From the NCBI GenBank assembly GCA_000701725.1, contig JNJQ01000018.1, positions 1 to 52,358 of the forward strand: a DNA stretch of 52,358 nt, read 5' to 3'. Numbering within the stretch: position 1 is the first letter of the stretch; the number at the start of each line of letters is the position of its first letter. This DNA comes from Erysipelotrichaceae bacterium NK3D112. GTDB taxonomy: Bacteria; Bacillota_I; Bacilli_A; Erysipelotrichales; Erysipelotrichaceae. The position numbers were made by a program, and so were the translations under genes. The notes beneath the pieces were generated by a model. It was not told the origin of the DNA. It was given only the letters and a program-made list of their open reading frames with translations, and ran no database searches. Positions 16,746 through 25,348 of the stretch are shown piece after piece.

Positions 16746-18980
16746 TTATTTCTGGTCAACTTTTTCCAGATGAATCTGGAAGGCTTCGTACAGGGATGCG
16801 CCGCGCACCCAGTCATGACCGGACATTTTGACTCTCGGAATCGTGATACCTGTTGTCATCAGCACATTGGCAGGGTAGATAATGCCGGTCTCAGTATCAC
16901 GGTAGGACGCATTGCGGTCCAGTCCGTCCAGACGGATATAACGTTCCGGTCTGTTTCCTGTGACATCGAGCACGACGATATTGAGAAGCGCCTCACTCTG
17001 ATCTTCCGAGACCATCATCCAGGCGGCTTCCTTTGTGTTTTTCATGACATCGGTGAGCCGGTAATACAGTCCGTTGTGCAGAAGGCTGCTGTATTTTCTG
17101 AATGTGATGATCTGCTGTCTGACTTCTTCCTTTTCCTCATCTGAAAGATGATTCAGATCGAGTTCATAGCCGAAGGTGCCTTCCATGGCAACGACTGCTC
17201 TGGTATTGATCGGTGTGCTGCGCCATGTGTCATAGTTGGGACATGCGGATACATGGGCGCCCATGGTGCGGATGGGATAGCCGAAGCTTGTTCCGTACTG
17301 GATTCTGATTCTGTCAATCGCGTCGGTATTGTCGCTGCACCAGATCTGCGGGGTGTAATACATCATGCCGGCATCGAATCTGCCGCCGCCTGAACTGCAT
17401 CCTTCCAGAAGCAGATCCGGATAGCGTTCGAGCAGTTTTTCCATGAAGCGGTATACACCGAGAACATATTTATACTGAAGCTTTCCTCTGCTCTGTGTTG
17501 AACTGCCATGGGAGTACACATCAACCAGAGGTCTGTTCATATCCATCTTGACGTAGTCGGCTTTGCATTCATCAAGAACCTTGCAGATATCATCGAGAAT
17601 GCGGTCAACGACTTCTTCTCTTGAGAAGTCCAGAACCAATTGGCTTCTGCCAAGCACCGGATCGCGTCCGGGGATCTGCAGAGCCCAGTCGGGATGTTCA
17701 CGGTACAGGTCACTGTCTTCATTGACCATCTCCGGTTCAATCCAGATGCCGAATTTCATGCCCAGGGAACGGATCTGATCAGCCAGTTCGCCCATGGTGC
17801 ATCCGAGTTTTTTCGTATTGACATACCAGTCGCCAAGACCTGAATAGTCATCGTCTCTCTTGCCGAACCAGCCGTCATCCAATACCATCATGTCAACACC
17901 GAGCTCGGCGGCTTTCTTTGCGATGGAAATAATCATTTCGCCATCGAAATAAGGACCGGTCGCTTCCCAGTTGTTGATGAGAACGGGACGGGGGCGGTTT
18001 TTCCAGGGACCTCTGCACACATGATCAGCGATCAGTCTGTGATAGATCCGGCTCAGGCTGCCAAGACCGTTTTCACTGTAAGCCAGGGCGATTTCCGGCG
18101 CCTGGAAGATTTCTTCCGGCTCCAGAGGATAATCGAAGTGTTCCGGCTGAATGCCCATGACCGCTCTGACACTGCCGAAGGCATCTGCGCCGGCATTGCA
18201 GCTGAAGGATCCGCTGTAAAGCAGATTCATGCCATAGCACTGGCCGTAACGCTCATCCGCATTTCTTTCGGCGATGATGACAAATGAATTCTGGTGATGG
18301 CTGCTGACACCGCGGCGGGTGCCGACCAGCTCTTCACGCTGGGATAAAGATACTCTTTCAAATGTTCTTTCTCCTGCATGGCGTCCGCTGAAATGAATCA
18401 GATCCCATTCGCCGGAAAGAATATCGAGAGATGCGCTTGCGGCATTTTTCACGATGATTTTCTGAGCGGTGCGGTTCTCAATGCGGGCTGCTCTTGTGAT
18501 CACATCCAGTTCAGGGAACACACCGTATTGCAAGGTGACAAAGATATCAGAGAATCTGTCTTTCAGTGTGACTTCAAGCGTCTGCGCCTCTTCATCCGTT
18601 CCATATACGGCAGGAAGACCTTCCAGGGAGTATTTTCCCTGCAGGATGCGGTGGCTGTGATAACGCATGTCAGCCATGAATGTTCCGTCATCTGCAGTAA
18701 TGCTCAGGGCAGGTGCGCGGAAATCACCGGCAGCTTCACATGGATATTCCAGCGGAATGGTATCGGCGGATACATCTCTGCATCTGCCGGCATCATGCGG
18801 GTTGGGGGAGAATCCGTGGTCGCGGTAAACGATACTGACAGACGCATCGCCGCTGATTTTCGGACCGTAGTATGTGTGAAGGAGGAATCCGTAAGGACCG
18901 ATCTTCATTTGGTAGCTGGTGTTCTCTGTGTTGAGGGTGATTGTTGAATTCTGTTCATTGTAGATAACTGACATAGTCAT
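16746..18980 (-). CDS. Alpha-galactosidase, GH36
   Basis: A 744-residue enzyme of normal GH36 length, with an N-terminal beta-sandwich (about 1-320), a TIM barrel (about 330-640) and a C-terminal beta domain. VLINNWEATGPYFDG, MVLDDGWFGKRDDD and GIWIEPEMVNEDSDLY are barrel motifs. Asp480 in DYVKMDMNRP is the nucleophile, and Asp550 in WCSDNTDA the acid/base. It cleaves alpha-1,6-linked galactose from melibiose, raffinose and similar sugars. No signal peptide, so it works on imported oligosaccharides. Its start overlaps the stop of the YesL-like gene (TAATG), and the transporter genes lie directly upstream. Confidence 0.95.
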   Translation of the reverse strand: MTMSVIYNEQNSTITLNTENTSYQMKIGPYGFLLHTYYGPKISGDASVSIVYRDHGFSPNPHDAGRCRDVSADTIPLEYPCEAAGDFRAPALSITADDGTFMADMRYHSHRILQGKYSLEGLPAVYGTDEEAQTLEVTLKDRFSDIFVTLQYGVFPELDVITRAARIENRTAQKIIVKNAASASLDILSGEWDLIHFSGRHAGERTFERVSLSQREELVGTRRGVSSHHQNSFVIIAERNADERYGQCYGMNLLYSGSFSCNAGADAFGSVRAVMGIQPEHFDYPLEPEEIFQAPEIALAYSENGLGSLSRIYHRLIADHVCRGPWKNRPRPVLINNWEATGPYFDGEMIISIAKKAAELGVDMMVLDDGWFGKRDDDYSGLGDWYVNTKKLGCTMGELADQIRSLGMKFGIWIEPEMVNEDSDLYREHPDWALQIPGRDPVLGRSQLVLDFSREEVVDRILDDICKVLDECKADYVKMDMNRPLVDVYSHGSSTQSRGKLQYKYVLGVYRFMEKLLERYPDLLLEGCSSGGGRFDAGMMYYTPQIWCSDNTDAIDRIRIQYGTSFGYPIRTMGAHVSACPNYDTWRSTPINTRAVVAMEGTFGYELDLNHLSDEEKEEVRQQIITFRKYSSLLHNGLYYRLTDVMKNTKEAAWMMVSEDQSEALLNIVVLDVTGNRPERYIRLDGLDRNASYRDTETGIIYPANVLMTTGITIPRVKMSGHDWVRGASLYEAFQIHLEKVDQK

Positions 18981-19768
18981 TAACCTGCTTTTCTGTTTTT
19001 AAGGAGCTGTGCCGACCGTTCGGAAAGAACCTTTTCGATCTCGAAGATTTCATCGATCTTCGGATAGATCAACTGGAAACAGCACAGAAGAGGAAGCCAG
19101 AGTCCTGCTGTGATCATCAGAAATACGGAACCCGGAAACAGCGCTGCTGCGATAATCAGATAGACGATCATGACAGCTGAAGCAGCCAGCGAGTTTTTCA
19201 GGAAGCGGAAGAACAGCAGAACACTGTTTTTAAGAAGGGCGGAAGTTTTCAGCTCGATCAGGGAGTGCTGCGCAAGCGCCCATAAGAAGATTCCGATGGA
19301 AACGCACATGCTGATGAGCTGGCAGATGATCAGCCATCCGCCGCCTTCAAGCACCGGCAGGTGCATGAGTACAAATAACTGCAGGGAGAAGATGAATCCG
19401 AAGATGCATCCCGGAAGGAGCGTTTTGATCCAGTTGGTTTTCACGGCACGGCTGTAGCGGTGCCACCAATATCCCGGCTCATCCCGAAGACTTCTGAGAA
19501 GAGTATCCGAGAGACCGTAGAAACAGGGTGCTGCGATCATACCGCCGACGATTCCGCCGATCATTGCGATCAGCAGACTGTGTGTCACATATGCCCAGCC
19601 GATCAGGAACAGAAACGGTATCAATGACAGGAAATTCAGTATGCCCGCCCGCCAGAAAGCAGTGTAATCTCTTGAGATCATCTCCCAAATTCTCGGTAAG
19701 CCCGTCGCCCGCGGCGCGTCTTCCGGAATACCGGGACCGGGTGTGCTGTAATTTGAGAAAAATAACAT
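18980..19768 (-). CDS. YesL-like (DUF624) membrane protein
   Basis: A 262-residue protein with about six hydrophobic segments. The first half has YTAFWRAGILNFLSLIPFLF and ends in a DTLLRSLRDEPGYWWHRYSRA motif typical of the YesL/DUF624 family, which is found next to LplABC-type sugar ABC transporters. Its molecular role is not known; an accessory role in the transporter is inferred from context. The ribosome site is CAGGAGGAATT. A very stable hairpin (19811-19842) separates it from the permease gene upstream. Its last base overlaps the alpha-galactosidase start. Confidence 0.75.
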   Translation of the reverse strand: MLFFSNYSTPGPGIPEDAPRATGLPRIWEMISRDYTAFWRAGILNFLSLIPFLFLIGWAYVTHSLLIAMIGGIVGGMIAAPCFYGLSDTLLRSLRDEPGYWWHRYSRAVKTNWIKTLLPGCIFGFIFSLQLFVLMHLPVLEGGGWLIICQLISMCVSIGIFLWALAQHSLIELKTSALLKNSVLLFFRFLKNSLAASAVMIVYLIIAAALFPGSVFLMITAGLWLPLLCCFQLIYPKIDEIFEIEKVLSERSAQLLKNRKAG

Positions 19769-19810
19769 AATTCCTCCTGCAGTGAGATTTCACAGTTCAA
19801 TTTGATATGG

Positions 19811-19842
19811 TTCCCCTCCCTCCGTTACCGGAGGGAAGGGAA
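19811..19842 (-). repeat. Very stable intercistronic hairpin after the permease gene
   Basis: Arms 19811-19824 and 19829-19842 pair at 13 of 14 positions around a four-base loop, mostly G-C. No T-run follows on the minus strand, so it looks like an mRNA-stabilising or processing hairpin within the operon rather than an intrinsic terminator. Confidence 0.7.
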
Positions 19843-19852
19843 TCATTATGAA

Positions 19853-20734
19853 TCAGCCTTTGACACTTCCCAGGGTAAGACCCTTTGTGAAGTAACGCTG
19901 AAGGAAGGGATAAACCATCATGATCGGCAGTGCGCCAAGGAACAGCTGGGCGGCACGTCCGGTGCGGGCATTCATCTTGGAAAGGATTTCCTGGATGTTG
20001 CCTGATGTGTCAGACTGCAGAAGCTTTTCAAAGTCGACAAGCAGTGTCTGCAGATAAGTCTGAAGCGGATAGTTCATCGGTTCACTCATGTAAATCATTC
20101 CGGAGAACCAGTCATTCCAGTGGCCGACCATACTGAACAGGCCGACTGTCGCAAGGCTTGGTCCAAGCAGCGGGAAGATGACATGCACGAGTGTGCCGAA
20201 CGGGGATGCACCGTCAATCCAGGCCGCTTCCTCAAGTTCATGAGGAAGTCCGCGGATGAAGTTCATCAGGATAATCATGTTGTATACAGGCAGCGCACCC
20301 GGAAGGATGAGAGCCCAGATGGTGTCTTTCAGGCCAAGACCTGAAACGAGCAGGTAAGTCGGGATCATACCGCCGCCGATGAGCATCGTTACGACGAAGA
20401 ATCCGGAGAGGAATCCGCGTCCGGGCAGATCACTCTTGGCCAGCGGATATGCAGTCAGCACCATGAGTACGATATTGAGCAGTGTTCCGAGAATGACTCT
20501 TTCAATGGAGATTCCCATCGCATGCAGGAAACGTCCTCCGGTGATGACATATTCATAGGATACCGTTGTGAATTCCACCGGCAGGAAGCCGACTTTGCCG
20601 GCTGCCACTGCCGAGCTGCTTGAGAAGGAAACCGCAAGCAGATGAACAAACGGAAGTACGCAGGTGATGCAGATAATACCGAGACCGATGGTCAGACAGA
20701 TATTGAATACGGAGATTTTATTCTTCTTTTTCAT
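19853..20734 (-). CDS. Carbohydrate ABC transporter permease (LplC/YtcP type)
   Basis: A 293-residue permease with six predicted membrane segments. The cytoplasmic EAA loop, which docks on the ATPase, is EEAAWIDGASPFGTLVHVIF. ILPGALPVYNMIILMNFIRGLP just before it is typical of LplC-like permeases. The start at 20734 follows TGGAGGATGAT; ATG 20746 would give a TAATG overlap with the upstream permease but lacks a ribosome site. It forms the membrane channel together with the partner permease. Confidence 0.93.
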   Translation of the reverse strand: MKKKNKISVFNICLTIGLGIICITCVLPFVHLLAVSFSSSSAVAAGKVGFLPVEFTTVSYEYVITGGRFLHAMGISIERVILGTLLNIVLMVLTAYPLAKSDLPGRGFLSGFFVVTMLIGGGMIPTYLLVSGLGLKDTIWALILPGALPVYNMIILMNFIRGLPHELEEAAWIDGASPFGTLVHVIFPLLGPSLATVGLFSMVGHWNDWFSGMIYMSEPMNYPLQTYLQTLLVDFEKLLQSDTSGNIQEILSKMNARTGRAAQLFLGALPIMMVYPFLQRYFTKGLTLGSVKG

Positions 20735-20745
20735 ATCATCCTCCA

Positions 20746-21651
20746 TTACAGAATTCTGTAGCCTGCCAGCTTGTCAGCCAGACGGTAGGAAGTGACAACC
20801 ATGATCGCGGAAACAAGTGATTTGAACAGACCGACAGCAGCACCGACGGAATACTGGGCCTGCTGGATACCGAGACGGTATACATAGGTGTCGATGATAT
20901 CGCCCGTTTCCCATACAGCCGGGCTGTACAGGTTATAGACCTGATCGAATCCGGCGTTGAGTACGCTTCCCAAAGAGAGGACAGTCATCAGGATGATTGT
21001 CGGCATCAGCAGCGGGATGGTGATGTTTTTGATCTGCTGCCAGCGGGTGGCGCCATCCAGCATCGCTGATTCGTAGAGACTCGGATCAATACCAAGCAGG
21101 GCTGCCAGGTAAACGATTGTGCCGTAGCCGAAGCCTTTCCAGACATCAGATACAATCATTGTCCAGGGGAACACTTTCGCATCGCCAAGGAAGTTGACTG
21201 TTCCCATGCCGAGTTTTGCGAGAATGGTATTGATCGCTCCGGTGCTGCTGAGGATATCCATGAGAACGCCGGCCATGATAATCCATGACAGGAAGTTCGG
21301 GATGTAAATCAATGTCTGATAGAAACGCTTCAGTTTTTCTGAACGCATTTCGTTCAGAAGAACCGCGATGGTCACCGGAACAATGATTCCGAGTGCCAGT
21401 TTCCAGACAGAGATGAAGAGTGTGTTCCAGATTGTGCGGGTGAATGTCGGCTGGCTGAACAGATAACGGAAGTTTTCAAGTCCGACCCAGGGGGAATTGA
21501 ATCCCATGCCGACATTGTATTTTTCAAACGCGATGATGACACCGTACAGCGGTATATAGCTGAAGATGAAGGTCAGTACAACACCGGGAATGAGCATGGC
21601 GTAATACTGCCAGAGAGTGCTGATGTTGAATTTCTTTTTCTTACCTTTCAT
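20746..21651 (-). CDS. Carbohydrate ABC transporter permease (LplB type)
   Basis: A 301-residue permease with six membrane segments. The N-terminal MLIPGVVLTFIFSYIPLYGV and IAFEKYNVGMGFNSPWVGLENF are typical of LplB-like proteins. The EAA loop is ESAMLDGATRWQQIKNITIP. It pairs with the downstream permease gene. The stop codon TAA overlaps a possible ATG of the next gene. Together with the solute-binding protein, this is the LplABC-like importer class for oligosaccharides. Confidence 0.93.
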   Translation of the reverse strand: MKGKKKKFNISTLWQYYAMLIPGVVLTFIFSYIPLYGVIIAFEKYNVGMGFNSPWVGLENFRYLFSQPTFTRTIWNTLFISVWKLALGIIVPVTIAVLLNEMRSEKLKRFYQTLIYIPNFLSWIIMAGVLMDILSSTGAINTILAKLGMGTVNFLGDAKVFPWTMIVSDVWKGFGYGTIVYLAALLGIDPSLYESAMLDGATRWQQIKNITIPLLMPTIILMTVLSLGSVLNAGFDQVYNLYSPAVWETGDIIDTYVYRLGIQQAQYSVGAAVGLFKSLVSAIMVVTSYRLADKLAGYRIL

Positions 21652-21676
21652 AAAACCAGACTCCTATGATAAGGGA

Positions 21677-23320
21677 TCAGCCGCCGTAGATTTCGTTGAC
21701 TTCCTGAGTAGCCTTTTCTCCGCCTGCTGTCTTCCACTGTTCAACAAGTTCGTCAAAGTAATCGATTGTTTTTTCGCCTGTGATGATCTTTGTGAAGCCT
21801 TCGATCAGAATGTCATTGAGAGTGCTGCCTGCAGACTGAAGAGTCGGTGTATCCGGTCCCCACTTGGCATCCTGCACATACTGTTTCTCATCGACATATT
21901 TCTTGGCGATTCCGTATGCGGAGCGATCATTGCCCTGCTGCAGCCAGTCGCCGACACCGTTGGGATCCTGTGATGTGAGCCAGTTGACGCAGCTTTCATA
22001 CTTGGCAACGTTTGTGCCCAGCTCGCTTGTGTCAACGTCTTCGCCTGCCTGATATGCGTCAACGGCAGCCTTGACCTGGATGTACTGGTTGTAGTCGTTC
22101 ATCGGGTTGATGATACGTGTTTCTCTGACGCAGTTCGGATAGTTGAAGCTGTGCAGGGAGGAGAGATATTCATTTGTTTCGACGCCGACTGCATCATTGA
22201 CTGTGTAAGCATAGAAGTTGACGATTTTCATGATCGCTTCCGGATTGACGCAGTCTTTTCTGATGACAACATAGCCTTCATTGGAGAACTTGACGCTGCC
22301 GAGGATGTCGCTGCCGTCCTGTGTCGGAATCTCATACGGATAGAAGATCGCTTCCGGTCCCTGGTTCTTGATCAGGTCGGGCAGAGGGTTATAACCGAAC
22401 CACTGTGCAAACGGGATGACACCGCATTCGCCGTTGATCATGCCCTGCATCATCTTGTCCCAGTTGAGTGTTGTGAAGTTCGGATTGATGATGCCGTCCT
22501 TATACCATTGTGCATACTGGGCAAGAGCTTCTTTCATTTCCGGCTGAATCATTCCGTATTCAATTGTGCCGTCATCCTTTGTTACCCAGATATCAGGATG
22601 TGCGCCCCAGCTGAGTGCGAGTCTGAAGAGGTTTTCGAGAGTCTGGCATTCAGGCAGTGCATATCCGCCGTATTTTTCAGCGAAGGTTGTGGCGATCTTG
22701 ATGACATCGTCCATTGTCTTGGGAGCTTCAAATCCGCATTCCTTCATCCAGTCCTGACGGATCCAGATGTACTGGAACTGGTCGATGATGCCGTAGCTCA
22801 TCTGCGGCATGCCGTAGAGTTCGCCGTCGAAGCATCCGGTTTCCCATGTTTCCGCATAATCCTTACGGTAGTTCTTAAGTACGTCGGAAGCGTATTTGTC
22901 AAACACTTCCTCGAGGTTCATGATCAGGCCTGCTTCATGCAGGGTGTTGAGACGGGCCGAATCGACATAGAAGACATCCGCGAGATCCTTGTCGGCGATG
23001 GCAAGATTCAGCTTTGTGTCATAGTCGTTGGAGACCCACTTGTTCTGAAGATTGATATTGAAGCGTTCCTTGTAAGCACGGTACCAGGGGTTGTTGCCAT
23101 AGTCGTCGTCGCCCTGGAATTCTGTTCCGCTGTTTTCCGGAACAAATGCTGTGACTGTGACTTCCTCGTCATAGGGTGCCCAGATATCTGCCGGCGGTTC
23201 AACTCTGGGTGTGGTGTCAGCGGTCGGTGTGCTGGGCTTGGACATGCATCCGGTCAGCGCGCTGAGAGCGATCAGCGAACTCAGTGATGCTTTGAATAAA
23301 CGAGAGATGTTTTTCTGCAT
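21677..23320 (-). CDS. Extracellular solute-binding lipoprotein of the sugar ABC importer (LplA type)
   Basis: A 547-residue protein with a type II signal peptide (MQKNISRLFKAS, hydrophobic core, lipobox ALTGC with Cys near residue 25). It is long, like the LplA-type binding proteins for oligosaccharides. It is held at the outer membrane face, where it captures substrate for the two permeases. Given the two GH36 enzymes and Leloir genes downstream, an alpha-galactoside such as raffinose, stachyose or melibiose is the probable ligand (inference). First gene of the minus-strand operon; ribosome site AGAAGGAGAAAGAAA. Confidence 0.92.
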   Translation of the reverse strand: MQKNISRLFKASLSSLIALSALTGCMSKPSTPTADTTPRVEPPADIWAPYDEEVTVTAFVPENSGTEFQGDDDYGNNPWYRAYKERFNINLQNKWVSNDYDTKLNLAIADKDLADVFYVDSARLNTLHEAGLIMNLEEVFDKYASDVLKNYRKDYAETWETGCFDGELYGMPQMSYGIIDQFQYIWIRQDWMKECGFEAPKTMDDVIKIATTFAEKYGGYALPECQTLENLFRLALSWGAHPDIWVTKDDGTIEYGMIQPEMKEALAQYAQWYKDGIINPNFTTLNWDKMMQGMINGECGVIPFAQWFGYNPLPDLIKNQGPEAIFYPYEIPTQDGSDILGSVKFSNEGYVVIRKDCVNPEAIMKIVNFYAYTVNDAVGVETNEYLSSLHSFNYPNCVRETRIINPMNDYNQYIQVKAAVDAYQAGEDVDTSELGTNVAKYESCVNWLTSQDPNGVGDWLQQGNDRSAYGIAKKYVDEKQYVQDAKWGPDTPTLQSAGSTLNDILIEGFTKIITGEKTIDYFDELVEQWKTAGGEKATQEVNEIYGG

Positions 23321-23422
23321 TTTCTTTCTCCTTCTGAATAATCATGCATTCCGATTGATGATAAGCTGCTGTGATATTGATGCAGAATCATCCGCGTATC
23401 GTGCACTATACGGGGATGTTTC

Positions 23423-23436
23423 TGTATGCGCTTTCA
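23423..23436 (-). promoter_or_regulatory. Candidate cre (CcpA) site for the sugar operon
   Basis: The minus-strand TGAAAGCGCATACA matches the cre consensus TGWAANCGNTNWCA at all but one fixed position. It lies just downstream of a TAATAT -10-like box, a roadblock or initiation-blocking position for the solute-binding-protein operon. Confidence 0.6.
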
Positions 23437-23443
23437 TATTAGC

Positions 23444-23550
23444 CTGTTGAAATATCGAAATAGAGTGTATAATGCGATTATTTATATCTCAGTTTTGATA
23501 TATTTAACTGATTTTCAGATATTAAGTCACATTATGATATATAATTGAAT
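23444..23550. promoter_or_regulatory. AT-rich divergent control region with repeated GATAT elements
   Basis: Between the divergent operon and the AraC gene lie several copies of a GATAT(A/T)T-like element, on both strands: near 23451, 23487, 23519 and 23536. AraC-type regulators bind pairs of such repeats, so these are candidate operators. TATAAT (23540-23545) can serve as -10 for the AraC gene, with no good -35. Confidence 0.45.
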
Positions 23551-23556
23551 TAGGAA

Positions 23557-23570
23557 TGTAAGCGGTTACC
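23557..23570 (+). promoter_or_regulatory. Candidate cre (CcpA) site before the AraC gene
   Basis: TGTAAGCGGTTACC matches the cre consensus at all fixed positions except the last and is nearly palindromic. It lies 17 bases before the AraC start codon, downstream of the TATAAT box. Confidence 0.65.
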
Positions 23571-23586
23571 GGAAAAGGAAAGTATT

Positions 23587-24450
23587 ATGAAGAAACGTTT
23601 TTATGATGAAAAGGAAAACAAATACCGTTTCTACGTGGCACAGGATCAGCTGTTCATCGATCTGAATCTGATTCAGTTCGGTTGGGAACACTGCGATTCA
23701 CTCCATTCTTATGGACCGGCAGTCAGAAATCATTTTCTGTTTCACTATGTGATTGACGGGAAAGGAACGCTGGATACCAGCGGTAAAACCTTTACCATCA
23801 CAAAAGGACAGGGGTTTCTGCTCTGTCCCGGTCAGACGAGCATGTACGCGGCGGATGAGGATGATCCCTGGTATTACGCATGGATCGAGTTTGATGGCAT
23901 GCAGGCAAGACAGATGATGACACTTGCAGGCATGAGTGAAAGCCAGCCGGTATATACGCCTGTCGATTCATCGGATATGGAGATTGAGAAACTTCTCCTG
24001 AAAATTGTTGAAGAGGCGGAAAAATCCCCGATCAGGCTGGTCGGAATGGCCATGATTCTGATTGACAGAATTGTAGAGACCAGCAAAACCAGAATCCATG
24101 AGGAAAAAAAGAAGCTCCGTGACTTCTATATGAGAGAAGCGATCAATTTTATTGATGGAAATTACATGCGTGATATTTCCGTTGAGGAAATCGCGGACAG
24201 CAGCGGTCTGAACAGAAGCTATTTCAGCCGCATATTCAAAGACACATTCGGGGAATCGCCGCAGCGCTTTCTGCTGAAATACCGCATGTACAAGGCATCC
24301 GAGCTGCTGAAAAACACAAAGATGCCGGTTGCGGAGGTCGGTGCATCCGTCGGATATGATAATCAGCTTCATTTTTCCAGGGCATTCCGGAACATCTTCG
24401 GAATCTCACCGAAGAATTACCGTGACAATCACAGACTCAGTCAAAAATAA
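23587..24450 (+). CDS. AraC-family regulator of the alpha-galactoside locus
   Basis: A 287-residue regulator. The N-terminal half is a cupin-like sugar-sensing domain (HYVIDGKGTLDTSG, then GQGFLLCPGQTSMY). The C-terminal AraC domain (about 185-285) has two helix-turn-helix parts: SVEEIADSSGLNRSYFSRIF and MPVAEVGASVGYDNQLHFSR, followed by FGISPKNYR. This is the MsmR/RafR type, which activates sugar uptake operons when the substrate is present. The divergent position and the shared control region make the neighbouring operon its likely target. The ribosome site is AAAGGAAAG. Confidence 0.92.
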   Translation: MKKRFYDEKENKYRFYVAQDQLFIDLNLIQFGWEHCDSLHSYGPAVRNHFLFHYVIDGKGTLDTSGKTFTITKGQGFLLCPGQTSMYAADEDDPWYYAWIEFDGMQARQMMTLAGMSESQPVYTPVDSSDMEIEKLLLKIVEEAEKSPIRLVGMAMILIDRIVETSKTRIHEEKKKLRDFYMREAINFIDGNYMRDISVEEIADSSGLNRSYFSRIFKDTFGESPQRFLLKYRMYKASELLKNTKMPVAEVGASVGYDNQLHFSRAFRNIFGISPKNYRDNHRLSQK

Positions 24451-24477
24451 TTAGCACTCACTACTTGACAGTGCTAA
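24451..24477 (+). promoter_or_regulatory. CIRCE operator (HrcA) before hsp20
   Basis: TTAGCACTC, nine bases, then CAGTGCTAA: one mismatch from the consensus TTAGCACTC-N9-GAGTGCTAA. It contains TTGACA (24465-24470), which with TAGAAC 17 bases further (24488-24493) forms a plausible promoter. HrcA binding would cover the -35 box. Confidence 0.92.
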
Positions 24478-24606
24478 AAAAGTGAGCTAGAACATAATTG
24501 CAAAGGAAAAGAGAAGATCCCCGAAAAGAATCCGAACCCTCCTTCCCTTGTTCAGACACATAGTTTATTTCGATAAGCAATGAAGAAGAACAGGAGGTGA
24601 ATGACT

Positions 24607-25059
24607 ATGTTGTTACCGGAAATTTTCAATGACAATCTGTTTGATGACTGGATGGATGATTTTTTCCCCGCAAGGTTTCATGACATTGACAGAAAGCTCT
24701 ATGGCAGACATGCCAACAGAGAAATGCTGACGGATGTCAGAGATCATGAAGATCACTATGAAGTGGAGATTGATCTGCCAGGATTTAAGAAGGATCAGAT
24801 CCATATTGAGCTGAACAACGGCTATCTGAGCATCACCGCTGCCAAAGGCCTGGAAAAGAATGACAATGACAAGGAAGGCAGATATGTGCGTCAGGAGCGT
24901 TATTCAGGAATGATGAAGAGAAGCTTCTATGTCGGTGAACAGATCACCGAAGCAGACATCACCGCGAAGTTCGAGGATGGCGTACTGAAACTGAATGTTC
25001 CGAAAAAGGAACCGGTGAATGAGATCCCCGAAAAACATACGATCATGATTGAAGGCTGA
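24607..25059 (+). CDS. Small heat shock protein, Hsp20/alpha-crystallin family
   Basis: A 150-residue protein with an alpha-crystallin domain from about residue 40 to 135. It opens DVRDHEDHYEVEIDLPGFKK, contains the strand YLSITAAKG, and ends with the family motif EDGVLKLNVPKKEP. It is an ATP-independent holdase that prevents aggregation of unfolded proteins. ATG 24607 is preferred because AGGAGG is 9 bases upstream; ATG 24601 is only 3 bases from it. CIRCE upstream implies HrcA heat-shock control. It is monocistronic, closed by a strong terminator. Confidence 0.95.
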   Translation: MLLPEIFNDNLFDDWMDDFFPARFHDIDRKLYGRHANREMLTDVRDHEDHYEVEIDLPGFKKDQIHIELNNGYLSITAAKGLEKNDNDKEGRYVRQERYSGMMKRSFYVGEQITEADITAKFEDGVLKLNVPKKEPVNEIPEKHTIMIEG

Positions 25060-25072
25060 TTCAAACGACAGG

Positions 25073-25102
25073 GATTCCGGAAAACCGGAATCTTTTCGTT
25101 TT
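25073..25102 (+). terminator. Intrinsic terminator of hsp20
   Basis: GATTCCGG (25073-25080) pairs with CCGGAATC (25085-25092) around AAAA, followed by TTTTCGTTTT. Confidence 0.9.
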
Positions 25103-25185
25103 GACGCAAATACGGAAAAGTATACCGGCGGTTTATTTTCTTCCTTATTTATAAATGCTTAAATGAAACTGCAAATCGGAAACAG

Positions 25186-25250
25186 AGTCCCGGAGGTAAA
25201 GACAGTCAGACAGGATGAGTGCGTCTGTATGACATCCGGGGCTTTTGTGT
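25186..25250 (+). ncRNA. Structured RNA element with terminator-like end
   Basis: AGTCCCGGA (25186-25194) pairs with TCCGGGGCT (25235-25243, one G-U). Inside is a second helix GTCAGAC/GTCTG-GAC with a small bulge, and a short T-run (TTTT) follows. It lies about 100 bases before the ATG of a hypothetical gene. It could be a leader attenuator or a small RNA. It resembles no riboswitch class that I can recognise by eye. Confidence 0.4.
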
Positions 25251-25348
25251 TCCTGAATGAACGGAACATGAAAAAAAGCGTTTTCCGCAGTCATATAAGA
25301 TGTATCCGCAATGAAAGGTCTGACTGATCAGAAAAGGAGACAGAAAGA

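Noticed and set aside
22151-23287. 378-codon plus-strand open frame
   Set aside because: It is entirely antisense to the solute-binding lipoprotein gene, has no ribosome site and shows no family motif; the minus-strand protein is clear.
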